From contig JAFXQA010000022.1 in assembly GCA_017527415.1 (NCBI GenBank), forward strand, positions 79,091-143,090: a stretch of DNA of 64,000 bases. The letters are read 5' to 3'. The notes beneath the pieces were generated by a model. That model made no database searches. It worked only from the letters and a program-made list of their open reading frames with translations, and was not told where the DNA came from. Source of the DNA: Bacteroidales bacterium. Its GTDB lineage: Bacteria > Bacteroidota > Bacteroidia > Bacteroidales > UBA932. Positions 1 through 9,146 of the stretch are shown piece by piece; the stretch's first letter is position 1, and every line of letters starts with the position of its first letter. The position numbers and the translations under genes are program-made.

Positions 1-1
1 G

Positions 2-868
2 GCTCCATGGCTTTCGGGAGGCCCCTCCGTGCTGGCCTGGCTCAGGCATCTGCCTTTCATCCTCCGCATCGCTGCCCTCTGCCTGCTCATCGTGGCGCTG
101 GCACGGCCCCGTTCATCTACTGAAACCGAAAAGGTGGATACGGAAGGAATCGACATCGTGCTGGCGATGGACGTTTCCACATCCATGCTTGCGAGGGATT
201 TTGAGCCGGACCGCATCAGCGCTGCCAAGGACATAGCCATAGAGTTTATCGCCCAGCGGCCCTCGGACCGTATGGGAATCGTGGTTTTTGCGGGGGAGAG
301 CTACACCCAGTGCCCGCTGACTACCGACCGTGCTACGCTCATCAACCTGATGAAAGACGTGCAGACGGACCTCATCGAGGACGGCACTGCAATCGGCAAC
401 GGCCTGGCGACAGCAGTGGCGCGGATGAAGGATTCAGATGCCAAGAGCCGGGTGATTATCCTCCTCACCGACGGCGTGAACAACCGTGGAGAGATCGCTC
501 CTGCGACTGCCGCGGAGATAGCCAGAACCTATGGCATCCGCGTTTATACGATAGGCCTTGGCACTCGTGGGGAAGCTCCCTATCCGGTGATGACTCCCTG
601 GGGTGTCGAGGTGCGAAAGGTTCCTGTGGAGATAGATGAGGGCCTGCTCAAGGCCATCGCGGAGACAACCGGAGGCCGCTACTTCCGGGCCACCGACAAT
701 ACTAAACTGTCGGAAATCTATTCCGAAATCAACCAGATGGAGAAGGTGCGCACTACGATTGACAGCTTCCCTGTATATAAAGAACTGTTCGGCAAATATG
801 CCGTCTGGGCGCTGGTATGCCTGCTGCTCGAACTGGCATTGCGCTTATTCATAAGGAGACTCCCGTAA
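2..868 (+). CDS. batA: BatA-type von Willebrand factor A membrane protein, 5' end outside window
   Basis: The frame is already open at the window edge, so the true start lies upstream; the GTG at 29 is only an internal codon. A membrane segment (LPFILRIAALCLLIVALA) is followed by a VWA domain with a complete metal-binding MIDAS: DVSTS, the Thr of DGTAIGNG and LLTDG. A closing membrane helix (YAVWALVCLLLELALRLF) anchors the C-terminus, as in BatA, whose VWA domain faces the periplasm. BatA to BatE are envelope proteins linked to oxygen tolerance in Bacteroides, though their biochemical role is unsettled. The stop codon overlaps the ATG of batB by one base (TAATG), indicating translational coupling. 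The moxR and DUF58 genes that usually precede batA would lie outside the window. Confidence 0.9.
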   Translation, partial: APWLSGGPSVLAWLRHLPFILRIAALCLLIVALARPRSSTETEKVDTEGIDIVLAMDVSTSMLARDFEPDRISAAKDIAIEFIAQRPSDRMGIVVFAGESYTQCPLTTDRATLINLMKDVQTDLIEDGTAIGNGLATAVARMKDSDAKSRVIILLTDGVNNRGEIAPATAAEIARTYGIRVYTIGLGTRGEAPYPVMTPWGVEVRKVPVEIDEGLLKAIAETTGGRYFRATDNTKLSEIYSEINQMEKVRTTIDSFPVYKELFGKYAVWALVCLLLELALRLFIRRLP

Positions 869-1866
869 TGCTGATATTTGCAAATCATCAATATCTGCTC
901 CTGCTGCTTCTGGTGCCGCTGATGCCCCTGATTTACGCTCTTGTGCGCTGGATGCGCAGGGCGCGTCTCCGCCGCTTCGGGGACGAGAGCCTGGTCCGCC
1001 AGCTGATGCCTTCCTGGTCGGCATCAAAAGGCTGGGTGCGGCTGGTTCTCTTCGACCTGGCATTTGCCTTCTTCGTGATAGGACTGGCGCGTCCCCAGAT
1101 CGGAGCCAAACTTCAGGAGAGGGAGACAAAAGGGGCGGAAATCATGATATGCCTCGACGTTTCCAACTCCATGCTGGCAAAGGATTATTCCCCCAACCGT
1201 CTGGAGCGGGCCAAACTGGCGATTTCCCGTATTACCGACAAGCTTCAGGACGACCGCATAGGCCTCATCATCTTTGCCGGGAGTTCCTTCGTGCAGTTGC
1301 CCATTACCAACGACTATGTTTCGGCCAAGATGTTCCTTTCGAGCATTTCCACCGAATCTGTGCCCGTGCAGGGAACGGCCATAGGCGATGCCATCCTGAC
1401 TGCGGCGCGCAGTTTCAGCGCGCAGAGCGAGAAGAGCCGCGCCATAATAGTGATTACCGACGGCGAGAACCATGAAGACGACCCGGTGGAAGCCGCAAAA
1501 CAGGCAGCGGAACTCGGCATAAAGATATATACGATAGGTGTGGGATCGCTTCGCGGGGAGCCTATCCCTCTGGATGGGGAATTGATGAAGGACAAGGACG
1601 GCAACATCGTGGTCACTCACCTGGACGAGGATACTCTTCAGAAGGTTGCCGCTGCGGGAGGTGGCGCCTATGTGCATGCAGGCAATGAGGAATTCGGCCT
1701 GAATCCGGTCATAAACGACCTCAAGCGTCTGGAAGCCGAGACTTTCAACTCGGTGGTGTTCGAGGAGTATGACGAGCAGTACATGTATTTCTTTGCCGTG
1801 GCACTTGTGCTGCTGGTAATAGAGCTGCTCATAGGTGAAAGGCGTTGGAAAAGGAGGATGTTCTGA
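868..1866 (+). CDS. batB: BatB-type VWA membrane protein
   Basis: This 332-residue protein starts at the ATG that overlaps the batA stop; the frame extends further upstream but only inside batA. Two N-terminal membrane helices (LLLLLLVPLMPLIYALVRW and VLFDLAFAFFVIGLA) precede a VWA domain with MIDAS residues DVSNS, QGTAIGDA and ITDGEN. One C-terminal helix (YMYFFAVALVLLVIELLIG) follows. It resembles BatA in layout, as expected for the paired BatA/BatB proteins that are thought to form a membrane complex with BatC. Its stop overlaps the batC start by one base (TGATG). Its assignment as BatB rather than a second BatA rests on gene order. Confidence 0.9.
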   Translation: MLIFANHQYLLLLLLVPLMPLIYALVRWMRRARLRRFGDESLVRQLMPSWSASKGWVRLVLFDLAFAFFVIGLARPQIGAKLQERETKGAEIMICLDVSNSMLAKDYSPNRLERAKLAISRITDKLQDDRIGLIIFAGSSFVQLPITNDYVSAKMFLSSISTESVPVQGTAIGDAILTAARSFSAQSEKSRAIIVITDGENHEDDPVEAAKQAAELGIKIYTIGVGSLRGEPIPLDGELMKDKDGNIVVTHLDEDTLQKVAAAGGGAYVHAGNEEFGLNPVINDLKRLEAETFNSVVFEEYDEQYMYFFAVALVLLVIELLIGERRWKRRMF

Positions 1867-2573
1867 TGAGGAAGTTATTGTGTATATTGCTGATATTCAG
1901 CGCATTGCCACTGTCTGCGCAGGTAGACAGGGCAGAGGTGCGTGCGGGCAATCGCAAGTTCCGCAAGGCAGATTACAAGAATGCCGAGATAGATTACCGG
2001 CGTGCCGTCGTCAAGGACAGCCTGTCGGTGGCAGGGGAGTACAATCTCGCATCTTCCCTTTATCGCCAGCAGAATTATGAAGAGGCCGGAAAGGCTCTGG
2101 AAACTGTAAAGGATGTGGCGCCCGGGGGAGTCCATGCGGCCGACTATTATTTTAATCTGGGCGATGTGGCCCTGCAGAAAAAGGATTACGGCTCTGCCGT
2201 GAAGGCCTTCCGGGAGTCGTTGCTTCGTAATCCCGGGGACCTGGATGCCAAGGAGAACTATATCTACGCCAAGAAGATGCTGCAGAACCAGCAGGGACAG
2301 CAGGGTCAAAACGGCGATAATGGCCAGAACGATCAGAATCAGGACCAGGATCAGAATCAGGACCAGGATCAACAGCAGCAGCAAAACCAGCCGGACCAGC
2401 AACCGGACAGGAATCAGGATCAGCAGCAACAGGACCAGCAGCCGCAGATATCTCCCCAGCAGGCCCAGCAGATGCTGCAGGCTGTTCAGGCCAAGGAAAA
2501 GGAAACCCAGGACAAGGTGAACAAGCAGAAGGCGGCGGTGTTGCAGTCGCGCCAGAAAGAGAAGAATTGGTAG
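1866..2573 (+). CDS. batC: BatC-type periplasmic TPR protein with Gln/Asn/Asp-rich linker
   Basis: The ATG at 1866 overlaps the batB stop and gives a clean signal peptide (MRKLLCILLIFSALPLSAQ); 235 residues. The body carries TPR-like helices (GEYNLASSLYRQQNYEEAGK, then DYYFNLGDVALQKKDYGSAV). The C-terminal third is very rich in Gln, Asn and Asp and is probably disordered. BatC proteins of Bacteroidetes have the same plan, a short TPR block with a low-complexity tail, and act next to BatA and BatB. An 18-base tandem duplication lies inside the acidic-glutamine tract. The stop is one base before batD, so the whole cluster reads as one operon. Confidence 0.85.
   Translation: MRKLLCILLIFSALPLSAQVDRAEVRAGNRKFRKADYKNAEIDYRRAVVKDSLSVAGEYNLASSLYRQQNYEEAGKALETVKDVAPGGVHAADYYFNLGDVALQKKDYGSAVKAFRESLLRNPGDLDAKENYIYAKKMLQNQQGQQGQNGDNGQNDQNQDQDQNQDQDQQQQQNQPDQQPDRNQDQQQQDQQPQISPQQAQQMLQAVQAKEKETQDKVNKQKAAVLQSRQKEKNW
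2337..2372 (+). repeat. 18-base tandem repeat inside batC
   Basis: Two adjacent copies of AATCAGGACCAGGATCAR encode the Asn-Gln-Asp tract of BatC. The period is a multiple of three, so gain or loss of a copy keeps the frame and would only change linker length. Confidence 0.8.
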
Positions 2574-2574
2574 T

Positions 2575-5169
2575 ATGAAAAGACTTATCGCAATATGTGT
2601 GTCCATCCTCATGGCGCCTGGCCTCCATGCGCAGAGCGTAAAAGTGGAGGCGCCTAACCTCGTGGCGGCGGACGAACAGTTCAACGTGAGTTTCTCGGTG
2701 GAGGGAGAACACACCCCCAGCGAGTTCGAGTGGACCCCGGGGGACGGATTCCGCCTGGTGTGGGGGCCCCAGAAGGGCACGTCCACATCGATCAGCATAG
2801 TCAACGGCAAGCGTTCCAAAAGCGTCACCAACTCATATACTTACGTGCTGATGCCTTTGCGCACAGGATCTTTCACCCTTCCCGCCGCGACGGCGACCGT
2901 GCAAGGAAAGAAAGTGAGCAGCCGCAGTTTAACCATCGAAGTCGTGGCCGGCACTGCGTCCAGGAGCGGTTCAGCGCAGCAGTCTCCCTCATCCGGAAGC
3001 AGCGCCCGGGCCGCTCAGGCGGCAGGGTCGGTTTCGTCGGACGATATTTACATGCGCCTGATAGTAAACAAGACCCGTGCTGTGGTTGGGGAAGGCATTT
3101 CTGCAACCCTCAAACTCTATCAGCGCGTGAACATCGCCGGCTTTGAAGATGCACATTTTCCCAGTTTCAATGGTTTCTGGAGCCAGGAACTGGCGGCTCC
3201 GTCTAACATTGAGTTCAAGCGTGAGAACGTGGGCGGGGAAATCTTCAATACCGCGATACTCCGCAGCTGGAACCTGATCCCGCAGAAGGCGGGAGATGTG
3301 ACGATTGATCCCGCCGAGTTGGTGTGTCTGGTGAATGTGAGGGCTGCATCTTCGTCTTCCGGAAGCATTTTCGACAGTTTCTTCCAGGACAGCTACCGGC
3401 AGGTGCGCAAGCGCGTGGCCACCCAGCCGGTCACGCTTCATATATCTGCCCTTCCCTCAGGCGCTCCGGCTTCGTTCGGGGGCGGTGTGGGCAAGTTCGA
3501 GATGAAGGCGGAACTGACAAAGGATTCGCTGAAGACCCATGACGCCGCTTCGCTTAAGGTGACCATCTCCGGCACAGGTAATCTGGCACTGCTTACGGCG
3601 CCCAAAGTATCTTTCCCGCCCGATTTCGAACAGTACGATATGAAATCCTCCGATGCCGGCCGCAGCCGCGTGTTCGAGTATCCCTTCATTCCCCGCAGCC
3701 ACGGTGAGTTCGAGATCGGACCGGTGGAGTACAGTTACTACGATATCGCCTCCGGGCGTTATGTGACACTGACTTCCGGGCCGCTGCATCTCTCTGTCGC
3801 CAGGGGGGCGGATCTGGATAGTGTTGTGCCCGCCGGGGGGCAGCTGGTGCAGAACCGCCGGGACGTCAAGGATCTCGGAAGCGACATCCGTTTCATCTAC
3901 AGCAAGTTGCCTTCCCTTTCCGGCGCCGGCCGCTTCTTCGTGTGGTCGCCCCTGTTCTGGGGCCTTGCCGTGCTCTTGCTGCTGGCGGCGGCAGCCCTGT
4001 GGTTCATCCTCCGCAGGCGCGCAGCGCTCCGTGCGGATGTTGCTGGCAGCCGTAACCGTGCCGCGACCAAGATGGCCCGCAAACGCCTGGCCCTGGCGGG
4101 AGATTTCCTCCAGAAGAACCTCTATACTGCCTTCTATGAGGAATTGCACAAGACCCTGCTGGGCTTCGTGTCGGACAAGCTGAACATGGACGCCGGGGAT
4201 ATGAGCCGCGAGAATATCTCGGCGCGTCTGGTCGAATCCGGCGTTTCCGAGGGCCTTGCGGCGGATTTCTCCGCCTTGCTGGATGCCTGCGAATATGCCC
4301 GCTACGCGCCCGATGCCGGGCATGATGCCATGAACAGCCATTACGAGAATGCAGTCTCTGTGATATCTGCAATAGATTCTTCCATGAAAAAGAAAAAAAA
4401 CACCGGCGGCGCAATGGTTCTCGTGCTTCTGCTGATGCTGGTGCCTTTCGGCGGGCATGCCTCGGATGCATATCTCGATTCCCTCTGGAATGCAGGCGTG
4501 GCTGCCTATTCCGATGGCCGCTGGCAGGATGCCTCGCAGGCATGGGGGGCAATAGAGAGTGTCGGGATAGCATCTCCGGAGTTATACTGCAACCTTGGGG
4601 ATTCGTATTTCCGGCAGAGCATGCTCTCCGAATCCATCCTGTATTATTCCCGAGCGCTGAAGCTGGATCCATCCTATGCCGATGCCCGTTACAATCTGGA
4701 ATTCGCCCGCTCTCTTACCCAGGACAGGATTGATTCCGTGCCGGAGTTCTTCCTGAGGAGTTGGATGCGTAAACTGTGCTGGACTTTGCCTTCAGACACT
4801 TGGGCCTGGATTTCGCTGGCGCTCCTGGCCGGAGTGCTGGCACTGGCTCTGACTTTCCTTCTCTCTCGCGGATCTGCTGCCCGCAAGTGGGGATTTTTTG
4901 GCGGAATAGTGGCCCTTGTCCTGCTGGTATTCACCATAATATTCGCCTCATGGCAGAGGCGGGATTACCTCCGTGCAGATGACGCCGTGGTCATGCGTCC
5001 GGTGGTGCCTGTGAAGAGCGCTCCGTCAGGTGCGGACACTAAGGATCTGTTTATCCTGCATGAAGGTACCTGTGTCGAGGTTTTGGACAGCGTTGGGGAC
5101 TGGTGCAGGGTAAAACTTTCCGACGGGCGGGAAGGCTGGCTCAAAAAGGATGGAATTACGATAATATAA
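2575..5169 (+). CDS. batD: BatD-BatE fusion protein (oxygen tolerance)
   Basis: This 864-residue protein looks like two Bat proteins in one frame. Residues 1-about 600 match BatD: signal peptide ending at HAQ, large beta-rich periplasmic domains, a membrane helix near 455-478 (LFWGLAVLLLLAAAALWFIL) and a cytoplasmic helical tail. At Met604 a second signal-like segment begins (MKKKKNTGGAMVLVLLLMLV), followed by a TPR repeat (ELYCNLGDSYFRQSMLSES), two membrane helices and a C-terminal SH3-like domain ending GREGWLKKDGITII, which is the layout of BatE. Topology stays consistent in the fusion, because the internal hydrophobic segment would return the chain to the periplasm. An ATG followed by A-rich codons at 4384 could also start BatE separately. 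I know batD and batE as separate genes in Bacteroides; a sequencing indel is unlikely because no frame change is needed. Confidence 0.85.
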   Translation: MKRLIAICVSILMAPGLHAQSVKVEAPNLVAADEQFNVSFSVEGEHTPSEFEWTPGDGFRLVWGPQKGTSTSISIVNGKRSKSVTNSYTYVLMPLRTGSFTLPAATATVQGKKVSSRSLTIEVVAGTASRSGSAQQSPSSGSSARAAQAAGSVSSDDIYMRLIVNKTRAVVGEGISATLKLYQRVNIAGFEDAHFPSFNGFWSQELAAPSNIEFKRENVGGEIFNTAILRSWNLIPQKAGDVTIDPAELVCLVNVRAASSSSGSIFDSFFQDSYRQVRKRVATQPVTLHISALPSGAPASFGGGVGKFEMKAELTKDSLKTHDAASLKVTISGTGNLALLTAPKVSFPPDFEQYDMKSSDAGRSRVFEYPFIPRSHGEFEIGPVEYSYYDIASGRYVTLTSGPLHLSVARGADLDSVVPAGGQLVQNRRDVKDLGSDIRFIYSKLPSLSGAGRFFVWSPLFWGLAVLLLLAAAALWFILRRRAALRADVAGSRNRAATKMARKRLALAGDFLQKNLYTAFYEELHKTLLGFVSDKLNMDAGDMSRENISARLVESGVSEGLAADFSALLDACEYARYAPDAGHDAMNSHYENAVSVISAIDSSMKKKKNTGGAMVLVLLLMLVPFGGHASDAYLDSLWNAGVAAYSDGRWQDASQAWGAIESVGIASPELYCNLGDSYFRQSMLSESILYYSRALKLDPSYADARYNLEFARSLTQDRIDSVPEFFLRSWMRKLCWTLPSDTWAWISLALLAGVLALALTFLLSRGSAARKWGFFGGIVALVLLVFTIIFASWQRRDYLRADDAVVMRPVVPVKSAPSGADTKDLFILHEGTCVEVLDSVGDWCRVKLSDGREGWLKKDGITII

Positions 5170-5192
5170 ATGTGGATAAATTGTTGATAATG

Positions 5193-5223
5193 TTTGTTTA
5201 TTGCGGAATTCTTTCTATATTTG
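5193..5223 (+). promoter_or_regulatory. Bacteroidetes-type promoter of the OmpA-family gene
   Basis: TTTG at 5193-5196 and TATATTTG at 5216-5223 are 19 bases apart, matching the -33 and -7 elements of Bacteroidetes sigma-ABfr promoters. An AT-rich leader of about 70 bases follows before the ATG at 5299. Confidence 0.75.
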
Positions 5224-5298
5224 CAGCGCAATTGTGCCCTCTTGGGCGTGTTTTGCCAGTTTAGTTTGTAGTTTAATTTTAGTTAACTAATAAAAAGT

Positions 5299-6498
5299 AT
5301 GAAAAAGTTTTTTGCAATTGCAGCAGCTGTTCTGATCAGTGTTGCCTCCTTCGCGCAGGAGACCAATATCGATAAGAATGGTAACTACAAGTATGGTCCC
5401 TATGAGACCAACGCTTTCACCGACAACATGTTCTGGGGTGTTGGCATCGGCGGAAATTCTATTTGGAACTGGACCAACAAGGCTCCCAGGTTTCCTTTAG
5501 TGACTATGCCCGGCCTCGCTCTCGAAGGCTATGTCGGAAAGTGGTTTACTCCCGGTGTGGGTGCCCGCGTAGGTTACTATGGCCTCACTCAGAATGTTTT
5601 CAAGCAGGGACAGCACGTTCTTGCTGCTGACCTCATGTGGAACTTCTCCAACAGCGTTTACGGTTACAGCGAGACCCGCAAGTGGTTCTGGGCTCCCTAC
5701 CTCCGCGCTGGCCTCGAGATGTATTGCAACAATGGTCTCGTTAAGGGCACCAACCGTGAGTGGGTCCTTGGTTTCGGCTCCATGCTGATCCATCCCCTCA
5801 ACGACAAACTTAATTTGACCATTGACAACCCCATCCTCGTCACCAAGACCGCAGAATCCACCCAGATGACTCCCGTCGTATCCGACGGCACCACCAAGGG
5901 TAAGATTGCAGCTGTTGCTTCAATGTTCTCCTTCCCCTTCAGCATGATGGTTGGTCTGCAGTGGAATATCGGCAGGTCCACCTGGACCCGTACCGCTACC
6001 ACCGCCGCCGCTGCCGCTGCTGCTATTGCTGCCGCAAACGAGGCTGCTAAGAAGGCACAGGACGACGCACAGAAGGTCGCCGACAATGCCAAGAAGGAAG
6101 CTGACAATGTCAAGAACGAAGCTGCTCAGCTCGTAGACGAGGCTAAGAAGGCCGCCAGCACCAATGTTGATGGTCTCTTCGATGAGCCCGTCGTGGTTTA
6201 CTTCCAGATTGGCCAGAGCACTCTCTCCAAGGCTGAGAAGGCACACGCCGAGTATGCTATCAAGAACATCATCGCCCGTGGCGAGAACGTGAAGTTCACC
6301 CTCAATGGTAGCGCCGATACCGGCACCGGTTCCAAGGCTCGCAACAAGCAGCTCTCCAAGCAGCGTGCACAGACCGTTTACAACCTCGTTGATGAACTCG
6401 GCGTAAGCCGTGAGAACATCACCGTGGTCGAGTGGGATGGCACCGAGAGGTTTGCTACTCCTGAACTCAACCGTGCTGTTATCATCGAGAAACAGTAA
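5299..6498 (+). CDS. OmpA-family outer membrane protein
   Basis: A signal peptide (MKKFFAIAAAVLISVASFAQ) leads to a beta-barrel-like region of roughly 210 residues. An Ala/Lys/Glu-rich linker (AAAAAAIAAANEAAKKAQDD) then probably forms a coiled coil. The C-terminal OmpA domain contains VVVYFQIGQSTLS and KQLSKQRAQTVYNLV, the peptidoglycan-binding part. At 399 residues it fits the two-domain OmpA proteins that are major surface proteins in Bacteroidales, tying outer membrane to cell wall. It stands alone between a strong promoter and a clear terminator. Codons such as AAC, GGT and CTC are favoured more than in its neighbours, consistent with high expression. Confidence 0.88.
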   Translation: MKKFFAIAAAVLISVASFAQETNIDKNGNYKYGPYETNAFTDNMFWGVGIGGNSIWNWTNKAPRFPLVTMPGLALEGYVGKWFTPGVGARVGYYGLTQNVFKQGQHVLAADLMWNFSNSVYGYSETRKWFWAPYLRAGLEMYCNNGLVKGTNREWVLGFGSMLIHPLNDKLNLTIDNPILVTKTAESTQMTPVVSDGTTKGKIAAVASMFSFPFSMMVGLQWNIGRSTWTRTATTAAAAAAAIAAANEAAKKAQDDAQKVADNAKKEADNVKNEAAQLVDEAKKAASTNVDGLFDEPVVVYFQIGQSTLSKAEKAHAEYAIKNIIARGENVKFTLNGSADTGTGSKARNKQLSKQRAQTVYNLVDELGVSRENITVVEWDGTERFATPELNRAVIIEKQ

Positions 6499-6523
6499 TT
6501 TCAAGTTCGAATTACAAATGAAA

Positions 6524-6551
6524 AGCCAGCTCGAAAGGGTTGGCTTTTTTA
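6524..6551 (+). terminator. Rho-independent terminator after the OmpA gene
   Basis: The stem AGCCAGC/GTTGGCT, with an 8-base loop, is followed by six T and then a T-rich run. Confidence 0.85.
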
Positions 6552-6560
6552 TTTTTTACG

Positions 6561-6568
6561 TATCTTTG
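6561..6568 (+). promoter_or_regulatory. -7 box (TATCTTTG) for typA
   Basis: TATCTTTG directly follows the OmpA terminator and lies 19 bases before the typA ATG. No perfect TTTG occurs at the expected distance; TTGG at 6540-6543 is the nearest candidate. Confidence 0.6.
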
Positions 6569-6587
6569 CGCGTTAATTAGTAGAACG

Positions 6588-8393
6588 ATGCAGGAAATCA
6601 GAAATATAGCGATCATCGCCCATGTCGACCACAGCAAGACCACCCTGGTAGACCGTATGATCTATCAGGCCAATCTGGTGCGTCAGCCGGAGAACCTTGG
6701 GCAGCTCATCCTCGACAACAACGACCTGGAGCGCGAGCGCGGCATAACCATCCTCGCCAAGAACGTTTCGGTCACCTATAAGGATGTTAAAATCAATATT
6801 ATAGATACTCCGGGGCACAGTGATTTTGGCGGTGAAGTCGAGCGCGTGCTCAATATGGCGGATGGCGTGCTGCTGCTGGTGGACGCTTTCGAGGGCTGCA
6901 TGCCACAGACGCGTTTCGTGCTGCAGAAGGCCCTCCAGATGGGCAAGAAGCCCATCGTTGTAATCAATAAGGTAGATAAGCCCAACTGCCGTCCGGACGA
7001 GGTGCAGGAGGAGGTCTTCGACCTGATGTTCAATCTGGATGCGACCGAGGAGCAGCTGGATTTCAAGACAGTTTACGGCTCCGCCAAGCAGGGCTGGATG
7101 TCGCTGGACTGGCACAACCCCGGCACCGACATCACCCCTCTGCTGGATGTCATTCTGGAGGAGGTGCCCGCCCCCGCAGTGGTGGAAGGCACGCCCCAGA
7201 TGCTGATATCGTCGCTGGAATACTCTCCTTACGTCGGGCGCATCGCCGTCGGCAAGATCACCCGCGGGTCGCTTCGCACCGGGCAGCAGATCAGCCTCTG
7301 CAAGCGCTACGACATAGTCCAGAAGCATAAGATCAAGCAGCTGATGACCTTCGAGGGCCTGGGTAAGACCAACGTGGATGCCGTCGGCTGCGGAGATATC
7401 TGCGCAGTCGTGGGTATCGAGGGCTTCGAAATCGGGGATACCATAGCCGATCTGGAGAATCCGGAGGCACTGCCTCCCATCGCTGTGGATGAGCCTACGA
7501 TGAGCATGCTATTCACCATCAACAACTCTCCTTTCTTCGGCAAGGACGGCAAATACGTGACATCCCGCCACATCAAGGACCGTCTGGAGAAGGAACTGGA
7601 GAAGAATCTTGCACTTCGCGTGAAACCAGGCCTGAGCGCAGATTCCTTCGTGGTCTACGGGCGCGGTGTGCTGCATCTTTCAGTGCTGATAGAGACCATG
7701 CGCCGTGAAGGTTTCGAGCTTCAGGTAGGCCAGCCGAAGGTTCTGGACAAGACCATAGGCGGCCAGCGCTGCGAGCCTATCGAAGAGATGAGCATCGAGG
7801 TCCCGGAAGAGTTCGTGGGCGCTGCAATCGAGATATCTACCCGCCGCAAAGGCGCGTTGCTCAGGATGGAGCCACGCGGGGACCGTACCCTGCTGGAGTT
7901 CGAGATTCCTACCCGCGGCCTGATGGGGCTCCGGAGCAATCTGCTGACGGCTACCCAGGGCGAAGCCATCGTGGCTTACCGCTTCAAGGATTATCAGCCT
8001 TTCAAGGGCGATATAGAGCACCGTAACAACGGTTCGCTGGTGTCACTGGAGACTGGGGAGGCGAAGGCATACTCAATGAACAAACTGCTGGACCGCGGTC
8101 GCTTCTTCGTGGAGCCCGGTGAGGAGATTTACGCCGGCCAGGTGGTAGGTGAACATACGCGCGAGCGCGACCTTAATATAAATATCTGCAAAGCGAAGCA
8201 GCTTACCAACGTCCGTGCTGCCGGTTCGGATGAGAAGATTCTTCTCCCTCCGGCCATCAAGTTCAGTCTGGAAGAGGCACTGGAATATATCCAGGAGGAT
8301 GAACTTGTAGAAGTGACGCCACATTATATGCGTATCCGCAAGATTTTGCTCGACCCTCTGGCGCGCAAAAGAAATAGTGATATCGCTGATTGA
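6588..8393 (+). CDS. typA: TypA/BipA ribosome-associated GTPase
   Basis: The ATG at 6588 gives [19 protein letters not shown], the usual TypA start; the frame is open upstream but only into the promoter. The protein has 601 residues, normal for the family. The GTPase domain shows [11 protein letters not shown] (switch I), [16 protein letters not shown] (switch II) and [13 protein letters not shown] (guanine specificity), followed by EF-G-like domains and the TypA C-terminal domain. TypA binds 70S ribosomes and helps large-subunit assembly and stress adaptation. The P-loop reads HVDHSKT where the family normally has HVDHGKT: the codon is AGC in place of GGC. The rest of the protein is intact, so I call it functional with an unusual P-loop. 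Confidence 0.93.
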   Translation: MQEIRNIAIIAHVDHSKTTLVDRMIYQANLVRQPENLGQLILDNNDLERERGITILAKNVSVTYKDVKINIIDTPGHSDFGGEVERVLNMADGVLLLVDAFEGCMPQTRFVLQKALQMGKKPIVVINKVDKPNCRPDEVQEEVFDLMFNLDATEEQLDFKTVYGSAKQGWMSLDWHNPGTDITPLLDVILEEVPAPAVVEGTPQMLISSLEYSPYVGRIAVGKITRGSLRTGQQISLCKRYDIVQKHKIKQLMTFEGLGKTNVDAVGCGDICAVVGIEGFEIGDTIADLENPEALPPIAVDEPTMSMLFTINNSPFFGKDGKYVTSRHIKDRLEKELEKNLALRVKPGLSADSFVVYGRGVLHLSVLIETMRREGFELQVGQPKVLDKTIGGQRCEPIEEMSIEVPEEFVGAAIEISTRRKGALLRMEPRGDRTLLEFEIPTRGLMGLRSNLLTATQGEAIVAYRFKDYQPFKGDIEHRNNGSLVSLETGEAKAYSMNKLLDRGRFFVEPGEEIYAGQVVGEHTRERDLNINICKAKQLTNVRAAGSDEKILLPPAIKFSLEEALEYIQEDELVEVTPHYMRIRKILLDPLARKRNSDIAD

Positions 8394-8926
8394 TAATAGA
8401 AAAAAAATTTGTACCTTTGCAACCCTTTGTTATACCCTTACATGGATTGGCACAAGGCGGTACCCGGTTTAACTGGCGTGCCGACGGAAAGTTCTTTGGC
8501 AATTCCGGTAATTCGGAGATTCTCGATGCGGATCTCGAAGTGAACGTTTATGTGGAAAAGGCCTCGCGCTTTTTCGGCGTAGACGCCACGATTTCAGGCT
8601 GGGTTAAAGTGCTTTGTGACAGATGTCTCGAAGAACTCCGCCTGCCTGTGAGTACGGGATTCTGCTTGAGCGTCAAATTCGGTGAGAATGCAGAGACGGC
8701 CGATGCAGGGGACAGGGAAATCGTTATGCTTCCCGATGGCTCCCAGGAGCTGGACCTCTCACAGTTCGTCTATGACTATACCTGCATTTCCCTGCCGATG
8801 AGAAGGGTTCATCCCGAAGGGGAGTGCAATCCCGAGGCGCTGAGGTATCTGAATTCGGAGGAAACTGCAGGCGCGGCACCCGCAGCCGGGAGCCCGTTTG
8901 CAGCGCTGAAGGACATTTTGAAATAA
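8390..8926 (+). CDS. DUF177 (YceD-like) protein, start uncertain
   Basis: The protein matches DUF177: IPLHGLAQGGTRFNW near the start, then LCDRCLEELRLPVSTGF and a C-terminal RYLNSEE region. DUF177 genes sit directly before rpmF in many bacteria, and YceD proteins are linked to 23S rRNA processing. No ATG or GTG start is available before the conserved core. TTG at 8390 overlaps the typA stop by four bases; TTG at 8417 would give MQPFVIPLHGL, a better match to family length. However, a strong -7 box covers 8412-8419, so a transcript from it would begin after both TTG codons. Product call is firm; start is not. Confidence 0.8.
   Translation: MIIEKKFVPLQPFVIPLHGLAQGGTRFNWRADGKFFGNSGNSEILDADLEVNVYVEKASRFFGVDATISGWVKVLCDRCLEELRLPVSTGFCLSVKFGENAETADAGDREIVMLPDGSQELDLSQFVYDYTCISLPMRRVHPEGECNPEALRYLNSEETAGAAPAAGSPFAALKDILK
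8412..8419 (+). promoter_or_regulatory. -7 box (TACCTTTG) overlapping the DUF177 N-terminal codons
   Basis: TACCTTTGCA after an A-run is a typical Bacteroidetes -7 element. If used, transcription would begin near 8425 and serve the DUF177-rpmF pair, conflicting with both upstream TTG starts. Confidence 0.5.
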
Positions 8927-8947
8927 CAAATAATAAAATATAGTACA

Positions 8948-9130
8948 ATGGCACATCCGAAACACAAACTTTCAAAGCAGCGCAGGGACAAGCGTCGTAC
9001 TCACGATTTCGCTCCTGTTCCTACCCTTGCAACTTGCCCTAACTGCGGTGCAACCGTAATGTATCACAGGGTATGTCCTGAGTGCGGCTACTACCGCGGA
9101 CGTCAGATTATCGTAAAGGACGCGCAGTAA
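8948..9130 (+). CDS. rpmF: 50S ribosomal protein L32
   Basis: The 60 residues begin MAHPKHKLSKQRRDKRRTHD and contain CPNCGATVMYHRVCPECGYY, the two CxxC pairs of zinc-binding L32. It follows the DUF177 gene by 21 bases, the conserved arrangement, and precedes tRNA-Arg by 16 bases. L32 sits near the peptidyl transferase region of the large subunit. Length and motifs are normal. Confidence 0.97.
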   Translation: MAHPKHKLSKQRRDKRRTHDFAPVPTLATCPNCGATVMYHRVCPECGYYRGRQIIVKDAQ

Positions 9131-9146
9131 GCACGTCCTTCGGTTT

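Noticed and set aside
2281-2470. Possible CRISPR-like or minisatellite array in batC
   Set aside because: The repetition comes from Gln/Asn/Asp codons; only one 18-base tandem pair is exact and there are no spacers.
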